Source: Actinomycetes bacterium
GTDB lineage: Bacteria; Actinomycetota; Acidimicrobiia; Acidimicrobiales; Acidimicrobiaceae
Length of the DNA: 43,798 nt
Direction of reading: 5' to 3'
Assembly (NCBI GenBank): GCA_021785005.1
Contig: JAJYGT010000093.1
Coordinates: forward strand, 1 to 43,798
Every line of letters starts with the position of its first letter. Positions within the stretch are counted from its first letter, which is position 1. The position numbers and the translations under genes are program-made. This document shows, piece after piece, positions 36,329-43,798 of this stretch. The notes under the pieces were generated by a model. The model ran no database searches, was not told where the DNA came from, and was given only the letters and a program-made list of their open reading frames with translations.

Positions 36329-36718
36329 ATGTCAAGTCGTATTTTCAATGTTGCCATTGATGCTAAGAGTCCGCGCGTCCTAGCAGAGTTTTGGTGTCAA
36401 GTGCTTGGATGGGACGTTGTCGAAGCCAACGATGAACTTGATTACGTAAGCATCGGCTCACGGGATCAATCGTTGCCTGTGATTGACTTTTCGAGGGTGC
36501 CTGACCCAAAGTCGGTGAAGAACCGGCTTCATCTTGATCTGCGCGCAGACGGGATAACCACCCAAAACGAACTGGCACGCTTGGAGGGTCTTGGTGCTCG
36601 GCGCGTTGACATCGGCCAGGGCTCAAATGTGAGCTGGATTGTCTTGGCCGATCCAGAGGGCAATGAGTTCTGCCTTCTTTCAAAGACTGCTCAAGAGTTC
36701 CTTGGGACTCAAACGTAG
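36329..36718 (+). CDS. VOC family (glyoxalase-like) protein
   Basis: Protein of 129 residues in the vicinal oxygen chelate fold, glyoxalase-like type common in actinobacteria. It begins MSSRIFNVAIDAKSPRVLAE, followed by FWCQVLGWDVV, a histidine in NRLHLDLRAD and the closing ADPEGNEFCLL. The frame is open 34 codons further upstream, but the family starts here. The ribosome binding site is weak. It is the first gene inside the 2-kb segment bounded by tRNA-Lys repeats and looks intact. Function is unknown; related proteins include dioxygenases and resistance proteins. Confidence 0.78.
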   Translation: MSSRIFNVAIDAKSPRVLAEFWCQVLGWDVVEANDELDYVSIGSRDQSLPVIDFSRVPDPKSVKNRLHLDLRADGITTQNELARLEGLGARRVDIGQGSNVSWIVLADPEGNEFCLLSKTAQEFLGTQT

Positions 36719-37306
36719 AACCACCAACCTATCCCCTCCATGCCGGCCCGATGACGAAGATTGAAAACGTCGTTGGGCCATAGATCAGATGGTCAACAAA
36801 GCTATAGAATGCGCATTTTTGAGGGTGGGTTGGCACGAAAAAACCGTTGTTGTAGATCATTCCTCAACAACCGTGAGAGCAATCAAGCAGGGCTCACTTC
36901 ACACGAATCAATGCAGGCCCGCTCTGGACTGTAAGGTTGATTCAGGTGTGAACTACCCGCTCAAAAAACCTTGCTGTGCCCGACGCAGTCAGTGCTGGAT
37001 ATGTCTCTTTGCGGAGCGTAGTGCCCGTGATGGCAAAACTAGCTCTTCACCCTCGAGTCGCCTGCTCAAGTAGTCGAGAACTTCGATTGACTGAGAGTGA
37101 GAGCGCCTCCGGTAGGCGGCTCGCATGGTCGCTACTGACGTAGGCATTCGCATTGCGCCTTGAACGCGACGTGTACTCTGTCGTAATTAAAACCGAATGG
37201 TCCCAATGTTAGATCGCTGCGCGTGATCTCTAAGCTGACGTCGCCAAGGCTTTCGTGCACGACTCTGGTCATTATATAATGATTAATTTGATGTGGAGGT
37301 GCGGTA
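36719..37306. other. Gap between VOC gene and vapB
   Basis: About 590 bases without a convincing gene. A 94-residue frame at 36789 shows no known motif. A TATAAT-like sequence near 37274 and a GGAGGTG at about 37294 belong to the vapB promoter and ribosome binding site. Confidence 0.45.
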
Positions 37307-37501
37307 ATGAGAACCACCCTGTCACTTGATGGCGCGTTGGTTGCCGAAGCACAACGTTTGACTGGTATGCCAGAAAAGAGTGCCCTTGTACGTGAGGCTC
37401 TGCTCGCCTTGATTGAGCGAGAGAGCGCTCGTCGACTTGCAATGCTGGGAGCAAGTGAGCCCCATCTAATCCAGACGCCGCGCCGCCAGCCTACATTGTG
37501 A
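37307..37501 (+). CDS. vapB: VapB-family antitoxin
   Basis: Antitoxin of 64 residues of the type II VapB family (DUF2191-like). It has an N-terminal ribbon-helix-helix-like MRTTLSLDGALVAEAQRLTG, then EKSALVREALLALIERESARRLA. A strong GGAGGTG ribosome binding site lies six bases before the ATG. The stop overlaps the toxin start (GTGA at 37498), the classic arrangement. The antitoxin reads as intact although its toxin is frameshifted. VapB binds and neutralises VapC and represses its own promoter, which in this case includes a TATAAT-like -10 just upstream. Confidence 0.85.
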   Translation: MRTTLSLDGALVAEAQRLTGMPEKSALVREALLALIERESARRLAMLGASEPHLIQTPRRQPTL

Positions 37502-37865
37502 TTCTGCTTGATACATCTGTATGGGTAGAGCATCTTCGCAACCGGCACCCTATGGTTGATAGTCTTCTCAGGGGAATCAGGTTTTGGGTCATCCACTAGT
37601 TATTGGTGAGGTTGCACTTGGACTACTCGCCAACCGAATGGAGTTACTGAGCCTGCTTGCAAACCTTGCGGCCGTTGCGGTAGCTACCCACCAAGAAACC
37701 ATGTTGCTCATTGAGACGCATGAGCTATGGCGTCGCGGAATTGGCTTTATCGACGCTCAGCTGCTTGCCGCGACGCTTCTGACACCAGGTGCAACTCTAT
37801 GGACACGCGACAAGCGCCTCAACGTCGTTGCATCCGGACTGGAGTGCGCTTTTGAAGAGCGGTAG
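37498..37865 (+). pseudogene. vapC: VapC-family PIN toxin, frameshifted
   Basis: PIN-domain RNase toxin in two frames. The first piece, from GTG 37498, reads VILLDTSVWVEHLRN with the first catalytic aspartate, then runs to a stop near 37600. The second, from about 37584, continues LGHPLVIGEVALGLL, ETHELWRRGIGFIDAQLLAA and LWTRDKRLN with the remaining acidic residues. Restoring one T to the run at 37582-37585 joins them as RFLGHP, so a single-base deletion explains the break. Either it is a real pseudogene or a homopolymer sequencing error. If intact it would encode about 122 residues, the normal VapC length. Confidence 0.82.
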
Positions 37866-38106
37866 AGTACCATACCGATCCAGCTCAAAAAACCGACCAC
37901 GAAATGGATGTTATTTGGAGTAATATTCCCAACGAGATAACCCTTTCTAAAATGCTCTTTTCCCGCTGGATAAGCTTAGAAAGCTGGCGCAGTTTCCTAA
38001 GTGTAGGAGAGACAACAAGGTAACCATTAGTTTTTCATTCACCTAATGGAATTTGCACAATATTAGGGACAGGGCCACTTTACTAGCAAAACCTCCATCG
38101 AACTGG

Positions 38107-38178
38107 TGCGCCCCCTGGGATTCGAACCCAGAACCTGCGGATTAAGAGTCCGTTGCTCTGCCGTTGAGCTAGAGGCGC
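38107..38178 (-). tRNA. tRNA-Lys (anticodon CTT)
   Basis: Folds as a complete cloverleaf on the minus strand: acceptor GCGCCTC with GGGGCGC, D stem GCTC/GAGC, anticodon loop CTCTTAA, T stem CTGGG/CCCAG with loop TTCGAAT, discriminator A, and an encoded CCA at 38104-38106. The 3' side faces the element with the VapBC remnant. Confidence 0.95.
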
Positions 38179-38519
38179 AAGGGAGACTTTAATTTAGTTG
38201 CTCAATGCGAATAAGGGTACCAACTGGCTTCAATTAATTTCAAAACAAGAGCTGAAATAGATCCACCTCATATGCGAATTCCGCACCTTAGCTTGAAACC
38301 ATTTTGGTAACTTAGAGCCTAGCGCGAATCGACCGATATGAATATTTGAGATGAATTTGTGCTTACCAGCTATTAGTCCTGAACGTGCTATCAGACGTTC
38401 TATGGAATTCGAATTTCGAATTTATGGATTTTGCCTCACATTTGACTATTAAACTGCAAGTTCTGGTTATTTAGATCTGCGGCGAATCTTCCTAGTCGCG
38501 CGATTACAATTTCATGGGA
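38179..38519. other. Gap between the two divergent tRNA genes
   Basis: This 341-base AT-rich gap has no gene I can support. It must carry the two divergent tRNA promoters. Confidence 0.5.
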
Positions 38520-38592
38520 GCCCCTGTAGCTCAGCGGATAGAGCAACTGCCTTCTAAGCAGCAGGTCGCAGGTTCGAGTCCTGCCGGGGGCG
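38520..38592 (+). tRNA. tRNA-Arg (anticodon TCT)
   Basis: Complete cloverleaf: acceptor GCCCCTG with CGGGGGC, D stem GCTC/GAGC, anticodon loop CTTCTAA, T stem GCAGG/CCTGC with loop TTCGAGT, discriminator G. No CCA is encoded (CAG follows), unlike the nearby tRNA-Lys and tRNA-His. The 3' side faces the element with the PemK/MazF remnant. Confidence 0.95.
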
Positions 38593-39224
38593 CAGCTCAA
38601 GCCACAAATCGGGTGATAAAATCGAAGGTAACAAACCTTGCATTAGGCCCAAGGTACTTATCTTTTACATTCTCCGCCAGATGCAGACCAACACTTTCGT
38701 TGATTGCTATAGGGGCGTAGAGCGTCACTGGAGATGATCATGGTGTGGAGATGATCGCGTAGCTGCGTTGTCGTACTGGTTAAGGCAATCTAGGGAGTCC
38801 GAATAAATGGGGCCTCTCGCTCATTTTTGTCAGGGCTACGAAAGGTCTCCCAATAGATGCGAGACAACAGCTTCGTCATGCTGGAGCTGAGCGTAGGTCG
38901 GCTGAAATCCACCTTCTTAAAGCCGGCGATCCTATACGGCCACCATGAGATCAGGGAGTTCGATGTGACACCGCTCACGTGATCCTCCCGACTTTTTCTC
39001 ACACAAATTCCCCACGCCGTTGCCAATTAACCAGTGACAGTTCAATGTGGAATATGAGGTGAAACACGCACTAAGAAATAGTCCATGATTAAATTGGAGG
39101 GACAGGTGGGGAATTTTGGTGAATGGTGTCATGTGTAATGACGCATGATGGCTGGTCGGCGTATGAACGAATTAGTGCTCTGGTAATGCTGATGAAGCAT
39201 ATTTAAATGTTGAGTCTGATCTTT
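38593..39224. other. Gap inside the tRNA-Arg-bounded segment
   Basis: About 630 bases. Two overlapping minus-strand frames (38790-39026 and 38932-39132) could be pieces of one frameshifted gene, but I recognise no family. Confidence 0.4.
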
Positions 39225-39575
39225 TCATAGGTCCAAAATAAATCTAAGCGCCTGGCGGATGTCATGAATTTCATCTTGGGAGGTTTCTCCACGCCGTACG
39301 GAAAGGCGGCGTGTTGATATTGTACAAAGTTGGTCACAAAGGGCATATTAAACGTGATCGAGACCCGAGGTTTTACGCTCTAACCCCACATGGCTCCGCA
39401 GTCCGTAGAACTTCGAGGATATGGGAACCACCGAGACTAGTTCTCCTGGGCCGTTATTGATAATGTTCATAGAAACGACAACTGCTGGTCGCGTGAATCT
39501 TGGTTCGTGGCCTATCGGCTTCCCTAAGTCGATATCGTAGGTCTCACCACGCCAAATCAAGCCAGTGAGTCCCAT
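39225..39575 (-). pseudogene. PemK/MazF-family toxin with premature stop
   Basis: Endoribonuclease toxin of type II systems. From ATG 39575 it reads GLIWRGETYDIDLGKP, RFTRPAVVVSMNIINN and VSVVPISSKF, then stops at TAA (39348-39350) after SGLDHV. Without any frameshift, the same frame continues YALCDQLCTISTRRL and ends DIRQALRFILDL before TGA at 39225. Those are the normal MazF C-terminal elements, and total length would be 116 residues. The family usually has a serine or similar residue at the stop position, so one change (TCA to TAA) explains the break. The truncated product lacks the last helix and is probably inactive. Confidence 0.82.
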
Positions 39576-39624
39576 TCATCATAATCCACGCCAAATCAGG
39601 CCAGTGAGTCCCATTCATCATGAT
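39547..39624. repeat. 39-bp tandem duplication at the antitoxin/toxin junction
   Basis: Bases 39547-39585 and 39586-39624 are consecutive 39-bp copies differing at two positions. Each copy contains the antitoxin end (EWDSLA plus stop) overlapping a toxin ATG. The duplication turned what was an overlapping gene junction into separated genes. Confidence 0.88.
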
Positions 39625-39831
39625 CCGCTAGGTACTTCTTCCAGAGGTCTTGATCCTCACGTAGGTGTCGGTAGTCGTCATTCAGACCACTTAGGAACTC
39701 ATGACGTTCCAAGGCTTCTATTGCATTGTGAACAATCTCGATAACAGTTGTTTGCCTGCGTCGTGCTAAAGATTGCAGTCGTTCGGAGTCGGGGCGAGAA
39801 CCCGAACGACTGTGGTATCTGATGATTTTAT
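39596..39831 (-). pseudogene. Antitoxin partner of the PemK/MazF toxin, start lost and frameshifted
   Basis: On the minus strand from 39831 the frame reads (ATA)KSSDTTVVRVLAPTP, a typical antitoxin N-terminus but with ATA in place of ATG and a TAA two codons upstream. At about 39784 the frame shifts by one missing base. The next frame then continues ERLQSLARRRQTTVIEIV, NAIEALERHEFLSGLNDD and LWKKYLADHDEWDSLA before TGA at 39596. Restoring one G gives a continuous protein of about 78 residues. Two independent lesions make a sequencing error unlikely; this antitoxin is dead. Confidence 0.72.
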
Positions 39832-40150
39832 GATTTAAGTGTAGATTGATTGTGGCGGTCGACGGGGACAGTCTGTCATCTATTTATTGGAGATTAGCTA
39901 CAATGCCAAAGCGGTTTCTACGCATCTGTCTTGCTTGGTTAGTTTCCTCAAGGTTTACTTTGCTGTCTTCTAAGCACAATTCCATAGGCTTTTTGCACTA
40001 TAGAAACCCTACGAAAACCCAACAAAGCCATTTCAGTTAGAACCGAATTGTTATTTGTTGTTGCAGCGTTTCTTCAAAATAACGATTACGGAAAGCTATG
40101 TTCAATAATATCACGACCCAAGATGCCATTTGAAGCGAGAACTATCTTGC

Positions 40151-40190
40151 AAGCAGCAGATCGCAGGTTCGAGTCCTGTCGGCTGCTCCA
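40151..40190 (+). repeat. tRNA 3'-half fragment, candidate attachment site
   Basis: Bases 40151-40182 match 38556-38587 of the tRNA-Arg at 30 of 32 positions, in the same orientation and 1595 bases apart. The fragment covers the anticodon 3' strand, variable loop and T-arm, then ends GGCTGCTCCA with an encoded CCA. There is no D arm or 5' acceptor strand upstream. The divergent acceptor end shows it came from a related but different tRNA allele, as expected for an incoming element that rebuilds its target. Confidence 0.65.
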
Positions 40191-40191
40191 A

Positions 40192-40430
40192 ATCGACGCT
40201 GTGCAAACCGCGACTTCCTTCAATGGGACACCGTGGTTGTTCCTGACCTCGGCCACTGCCTGGCCGTCCTCGATGAGGATTTCAGAAAACAATGCCCGGT
40301 TGAACGTCTTTCAAACATTCAGCGTCGCCAGTTGCCGGATCGTGTACACGTGTCCATCGACTCCAATAACTTTTCCAGTGCTCGCTGGATGTTCGTTTAG
40401 AAAGACCGCAGTCTTGTACCTGGCTAGAAG
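40192..40430 (-). pseudogene. Remnant of an unidentified gene with an in-frame stop
   Basis: The minus-strand frame from about 40430 reads YKTAVFLNEHPASTGKVIG and VDGHVYTIRQLATLNV, meets TGA at 40311-40313, and in the same frame continues FSEILIEDGQAVAEV and RNNHGVPLKEVAV up to the tRNA fragment. Composition on both sides of the stop looks protein-coding. An in-frame stop just upstream at 40431 means the true start is also lost. I do not recognise the family. Confidence 0.45.
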
Positions 40431-40439
40431 CTAGGCGGC

Positions 40440-41099
40440 ACGATCGTTAGGTTGTATTTAAGATGTGTATCGCGTAGCCAAAAAAAGTGACGGGTGCAAC
40501 TTTGCAACCTGGGTCAAAACAATTAATTGAACCGGACTTGAACAGTTGCATAAACAAGTTGAGAGCGGTCAGTACCGCCAAATAGTAACGGATCATTCGC
40601 CCATGTCAATCCGAATGAATAAAGTTTTAAAAACCAATCACGGGGCACGCCGAAGAAAGAAAGACTGCGGTTGATTCCACCGACGACATTTCTTTTTATT
40701 TTGGAATTCACAAAATTTGCTCAAATGAACAAAAAGTCGCTTGAAGGTCAAATCGCCTTTGTTGCGGATTGCTAGCCGATAAAACAACAACCCGAGGCTG
40801 AACTCTCGCTCCGGTTGGATCATTCAACGGGGATCGGTCAACACCTCGCAAAAATTGACGCGTTTCGCATTGACGATGGTCGACTTATCTAAACAGTTTC
40901 AATTCTAGAATGCGCGAATTCAGCGGTTTGAAGGTGAGTTTTACGCGGGGATGTTAATTCCCGAAAAGTAATGCTTGGCGGTGCGATGTTGGAGTTACCA
41001 TAGTTCAAAATGGGGCAAGCCTACCTTGATAAAGGTCAATTTGTGGATATTTTAATCTGCACAAGCAGGTTCAAGACGGCACGTCCTGAAAGAAAATGG
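40440..41099. other. Gap before tRNA-His
   Basis: About 660 bases with only short frames and no recognisable motif. It might contain more gene debris from the tRNA-linked zone. Confidence 0.4.
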
Positions 41100-41174
41100 G
41101 GTGACCGAGGGGACTTGAACCCCCGACCTCCAGGGCCACAACCTGGCACTCTAACCGACTGAGCTACGGCCACC
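41100..41174 (-). tRNA. tRNA-His (anticodon GTG)
   Basis: Complete cloverleaf on minus: acceptor GTGGCCG with CGGTCAC, anticodon loop TTGTGGC, T stem GGGGG with CCCCT and loop TTCAAGT, discriminator C, and CCA encoded at 41097-41099. The extra G at position -1 (base 41174), required by histidyl-tRNA synthetase, is encoded. Confidence 0.95.
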
Positions 41175-41415
41175 ATGGGTAATTCATTCTATGCGGCTCT
41201 CGACGTGTTTGATCCTGATTTTGTTATCTACGTAGTGAGCGTTTAGAACAAGATAGCTTTAGTTGTTGAAAGCACGTCTGACCTGCTCTCATCTTTAATT
41301 CCGTTTGGCGCATAGATTCGTTTCGTACGACATTTGGTCTGAAATTGGGCAATTGAACAAATTCAAGGCACTCGATTCGTGTCAACTTATGCGACTTGGA
41401 GCGAGTTTCGCAGAT

Positions 41416-42024
41416 CTAAGTTACTTGCGAAGTGGCCGCTTTCAAGGTAAGTTCACCCGTGAATGTGCGAACTAGGCCATTGATGTGGGTGAAGAACGTC
41501 CCGACGTATACTTTGCCAGACGCTGAGGTCAAGGCTAGCCGAAGCGATATTGCGTTGAAACTGGTCACTCTACCGGTCAAAACGGACAAGTTGGGAACTT
41601 CTAGGTTGGCGGAGGATGATTTCAATGAAATTGATCCAGATGGAGTCGGAGTGCCTTCAACCGCAATTCGAAGTTCTTTGTGCGCCCACCCAACGAAATG
41701 TCCAAAGAACACGACAGGCAGTACACCTGTGAAGTTAGGAAATCCAACCGTTACATTGCCTTGAACGCGGAACGCAATTAGATTGTCCTGATGAAACGTT
41801 GCTTCGTGCTTTGCGATTGTACGGACTATTGCAGTATTGACAACAGTGGCTGGACTTGAAAGGGCAGTTCGAGGTGAAGCGCGGTTAAGGCCAATCGTAG
41901 CACCGAGCGTCAACGCAACGCCCAACGCGATCGCGGTATACTTTAATTCTCGGCTTTTCCAACGTTTCACTTCTAGTTGCTCAACTTTTGGTCTAGTCAG
42001 AAGGTTTCTTGATAACGGCACCAA
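41416..42024 (-). CDS. Membrane-anchored extracytoplasmic protein of unknown function
   Basis: Protein of up to 202 residues. A basic N-terminus (VKRWKSRELKY) precedes one hydrophobic helix (TAIALGVALTLGATIGL, about residues 30-46), after which the sequence is rich in serine, threonine and beta-strand patterns (VQGNVTVGFPNFTGVLPVVF, SVLTGRVTSFNAISLRLAL). This suggests an anchored beta-sandwich domain outside the membrane. The start is TTG at 42024, with GGGA nearby; an internal GTG at 41970 is an alternative. No family recognised. It diverges from xseA. Confidence 0.62.
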   Translation of the reverse strand: MVPLSRNLLTRPKVEQLEVKRWKSRELKYTAIALGVALTLGATIGLNRASPRTALSSPATVVNTAIVRTIAKHEATFHQDNLIAFRVQGNVTVGFPNFTGVLPVVFFGHFVGWAHKELRIAVEGTPTPSGSISLKSSSANLEVPNLSVLTGRVTSFNAISLRLALTSASGKVYVGTFFTHINGLVRTFTGELTLKAATSQVT

Positions 42025-42221
42025 GTCCCAAGTGCAACTGTATCGGGTATTAATTAAATTATCGATGAATTATAGGAAAATCATGAGAGAAATTTTTCAA
42101 TATAAAAGATCTGAACTCGTGAACAGCCATTTGATGTTAGACATTGGGGCGATGTCATATACTAAATAGACGCTTACATCGTTTGTTGGTCCAAAATAAG
42201 GACAGTAATTAAGTACTAGTT

Positions 42222-43724
42222 GTGGGCGGTGTTGTGGCGAACGGTCAATCAGTAAAAATCAATGTAACTTACAGAGTTAGCGACTTGATTGATGCTGCTA
42301 ATCAATCTCTTGAGGCACTAGGTACCGCGCGGTCGCCCCTTATGGTCGATGGTGTTGTATCGTACAATGCGTCTACAGCTAAGTTCGATCAACTTTATAT
42401 CAGTCTTTGTCAATACAGCGATCCAGAGTCAGTCGTGGGAAAGCCCATCGCCAAAATCGAAGCTGTTATATTTCGCAATCATTTACAGACGATCGAACGA
42501 GATCTAAAAGGCTTAAATATGTCGTTAAAGCCTGACTTGCGGGCTGTGTTTTATGGATACCTTGACATATATAAGCCATTCGGCAAGCTTCAACTCCGCA
42601 TTACCGGTGTAGATATTGTGCGCACCAAGCAGGTAACCGAGGGTGCAAAAGACCTTCTGAGACGAAAACTCAAGCTAGAGAATTTCTTTGACAATAATCG
42701 TCTTCTTAAAATGCCGACAGTTCCACTGCGAATTGCGTTAGTAACGTCTAGGGGATCCGCAGCCGAGTCTGACTTTATGACCAAGCTTAACTTAGATCGC
42801 TTTGCCTTTCACGTGACGATGTTCTACGTCAACACGTCTGGGCAAAATGTTGCAATTTCAATACCCGAGGCCTTTCAAATGATTGAAAGGCGAGCGAGCG
42901 AATTCGACGTAGTCGTATTGGCCAGAGGCGGCGGTGACCATGTGGACTTGGCGAGTTTTTCGCTAGAAGGACCTGTTCGGGCCGTAGTAGGGTGTTCCGT
43001 CCCGGTATGGTCAGCAATTGGCCACTCCACCGACGACGTGTTGGTCAACGAGGTGGCAAATAGAATTTTAGCAAATCCCAACGATGCAGCTGCCCAACTG
43101 AATGATATCCTCGACAACTTTAGAATGGCCTTAGATTCGAGACAACGGCAACTCACCGAAGCTGCTACAGCTCGTATTCGTGATGTGGAAATCAAGTTTA
43201 GAAATACCAAATTGATGGTTCTTTCCGCCTCCGTTCGAGCTCTTGGTCAATTTCGTCGGATACCGTCAGAAAAACGTGAAGATCTTTTTGCGCATGCATC
43301 GAGAGTAATCGAAGCAAGCCGACGCCAGCTAGATGGCAGCAAAGGTCGACTTCGTCAACGAAGTGACGACATGGTAACAAATGGCAGAACTCAAGTGGAT
43401 CGATATAAAGATATTGGCAGACTTTGTGATTTGGACAATTTGGTCGAACGCTTCAGCATCGACCTAAGACGCTTGGCCGATCGGCTCCAAATGGCCTCGC
43501 GTAGCGTCGTAGATGTTGCGGAGAAGGATCTGGTAGTTCTAGAGTCGCGCGTTGACAGCTTTGATCCGGTCAGAATTATGGCTCACGGCTATGCTCTATT
43601 GAGTAAAGATGGGGATATCGTCAAGTCTGTAAAACACGTTTTGGTAGGAGATATGCTTACGGTTGCAATTTCTGACGGGGAGTTAGCTGCTGCGGTGACA
43701 GACGTGACACAAAGGACCTCGTGA
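42222..43724 (+). CDS. xseA: Exodeoxyribonuclease VII large subunit
   Basis: Catalytic subunit of exonuclease VII, which degrades single-stranded DNA to oligonucleotides. The 500-residue protein has the N-terminal OB-fold (residues 10-115), the catalytic domain with ALVTSRGSAAESDFM, VVVLARGGGDHVDLASFS (family form RGGGS-xDL) and SAIGHSTDDVLVNEVANRIL (family form IGHE-D), then a long helical region and a C-terminal strand domain with MAHGYALLSKDGDIV. It is longer than the usual 400-450 residues and the GH-D motif is divergent. The start is GTG 42222 or GTG 42234. Confidence 0.88.
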   Translation: MGGVVANGQSVKINVTYRVSDLIDAANQSLEALGTARSPLMVDGVVSYNASTAKFDQLYISLCQYSDPESVVGKPIAKIEAVIFRNHLQTIERDLKGLNMSLKPDLRAVFYGYLDIYKPFGKLQLRITGVDIVRTKQVTEGAKDLLRRKLKLENFFDNNRLLKMPTVPLRIALVTSRGSAAESDFMTKLNLDRFAFHVTMFYVNTSGQNVAISIPEAFQMIERRASEFDVVVLARGGGDHVDLASFSLEGPVRAVVGCSVPVWSAIGHSTDDVLVNEVANRILANPNDAAAQLNDILDNFRMALDSRQRQLTEAATARIRDVEIKFRNTKLMVLSASVRALGQFRRIPSEKREDLFAHASRVIEASRRQLDGSKGRLRQRSDDMVTNGRTQVDRYKDIGRLCDLDNLVERFSIDLRRLADRLQMASRSVVDVAEKDLVVLESRVDSFDPVRIMAHGYALLSKDGDIVKSVKHVLVGDMLTVAISDGELAAAVTDVTQRTS

Positions 43725-43784
43725 AGCTCGCTATGCCAAATCAAAAAATTAATTAATTTTCCTATATCAAGCTGGGGACAAAAT

Positions 43785-43798
43785 ATGAGTCTAGACAA
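43785..43798 (+). CDS. Start of a gene cut by the window end, possibly xseB
   Basis: An ATG at 43785 follows GGGGAC by about eight bases and opens a frame MSLD that runs off the window. The small subunit of exonuclease VII usually follows xseA at this distance, so xseB is the likely identity, but four codons cannot prove it. Confidence 0.4.

Noticed and set aside
36789-37073. A 94-residue plus-strand frame
   Set aside because: No ribosome binding site, no motif and low-complexity tail; it looks like chance.
40086-40292. A 68-residue minus-strand frame containing SSRQDSNLRSAA
   Set aside because: That string is the well-known antisense translation of a tRNA 3' end. The lower part of the frame is the tRNA fragment read backwards, so I kept only the upper part as a remnant.

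Overview
The window looks like a chromosomal segment from a low-to-mid GC actinobacterium, most likely of the class Acidimicrobiia. This is an inference. It rests on the rne/rng-rplU-rpmA-obgE-proB-proA-nadD-rsfS gene order, a class II DAHP synthase, an F420-type LLM oxidoreductase, a PII/GlnD pair, a DUF1800/DUF1501 pair, and a secreted protein with tandem repeats built on WLVASDGGIFTFGDA. I recall such repeats as common in acidophilic Acidimicrobiales. No rRNA is present, so the assignment cannot be tightened.

Layout. Positions 1-8404 form a forward block: the 3' end of RNase E/G, ribosomal proteins L21 and L27, an intrinsic terminator, the GTPase Obg, then proB-proA and, almost without gaps, a MoxR-like AAA+ ATPase, a CoxE-like VWA protein and a histidine phosphatase. 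Positions 8462-18208 mix strands: the secreted repeat protein, class II DAHP synthase, an LLM oxidoreductase-nadD-rsfS run, a DsbA-like protein, the DUF1800/DUF1501 pair and a fumarylacetoacetase-family enzyme. Positions 18377-22661 hold two small genes on the minus strand, then a nitrogen-sensing cluster on the plus strand: two tiny genes, glnB and glnD. That cluster is preceded by four 5-bp half-sites in exact 11-bp phase, resembling a GlnR box. An aminotransferase, a NYN-domain nuclease and a methyltransferase follow, up to 26010.

From about 26.0 to 41.4 kb the character changes. There are long stretches without convincing genes, with islands of intact genes: a rhodanese, a lipid-kinase homologue, a YhaO/YhaN-like (SbcD/SbcC-like) nuclease-ATPase pair and a VOC protein. 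Two divergent tRNA genes, Lys(CTT) on minus and Arg(TCT) on plus, sit at 38.1-38.6 kb. Beyond the 3' side of each lies a direct repeat of a tRNA 3' half, 2.0 kb and 1.6 kb away. The two segments thus delimited each carry a decayed toxin-antitoxin pair: VapBC with a frameshifted toxin, and a PemK/MazF-type pair with a nonsense-mutated toxin and a doubly broken antitoxin. This pattern suggests small integrated elements that entered at tRNA 3' ends and lost their integrases. A tRNA-His, an anchored hypothetical protein and xseA (exonuclease VII large subunit) close the window.

How the genes work together. The conserved parts cover RNA turnover and ribosome assembly (RNase E/G, L21, L27, Obg, RsfS), proline synthesis (ProB, ProA), NAD synthesis (NadD), entry to the shikimate pathway, and PII-based nitrogen sensing. 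The accessory part is a tRNA-anchored zone of gene gain and decay, with DNA-repair nuclease genes on either side.
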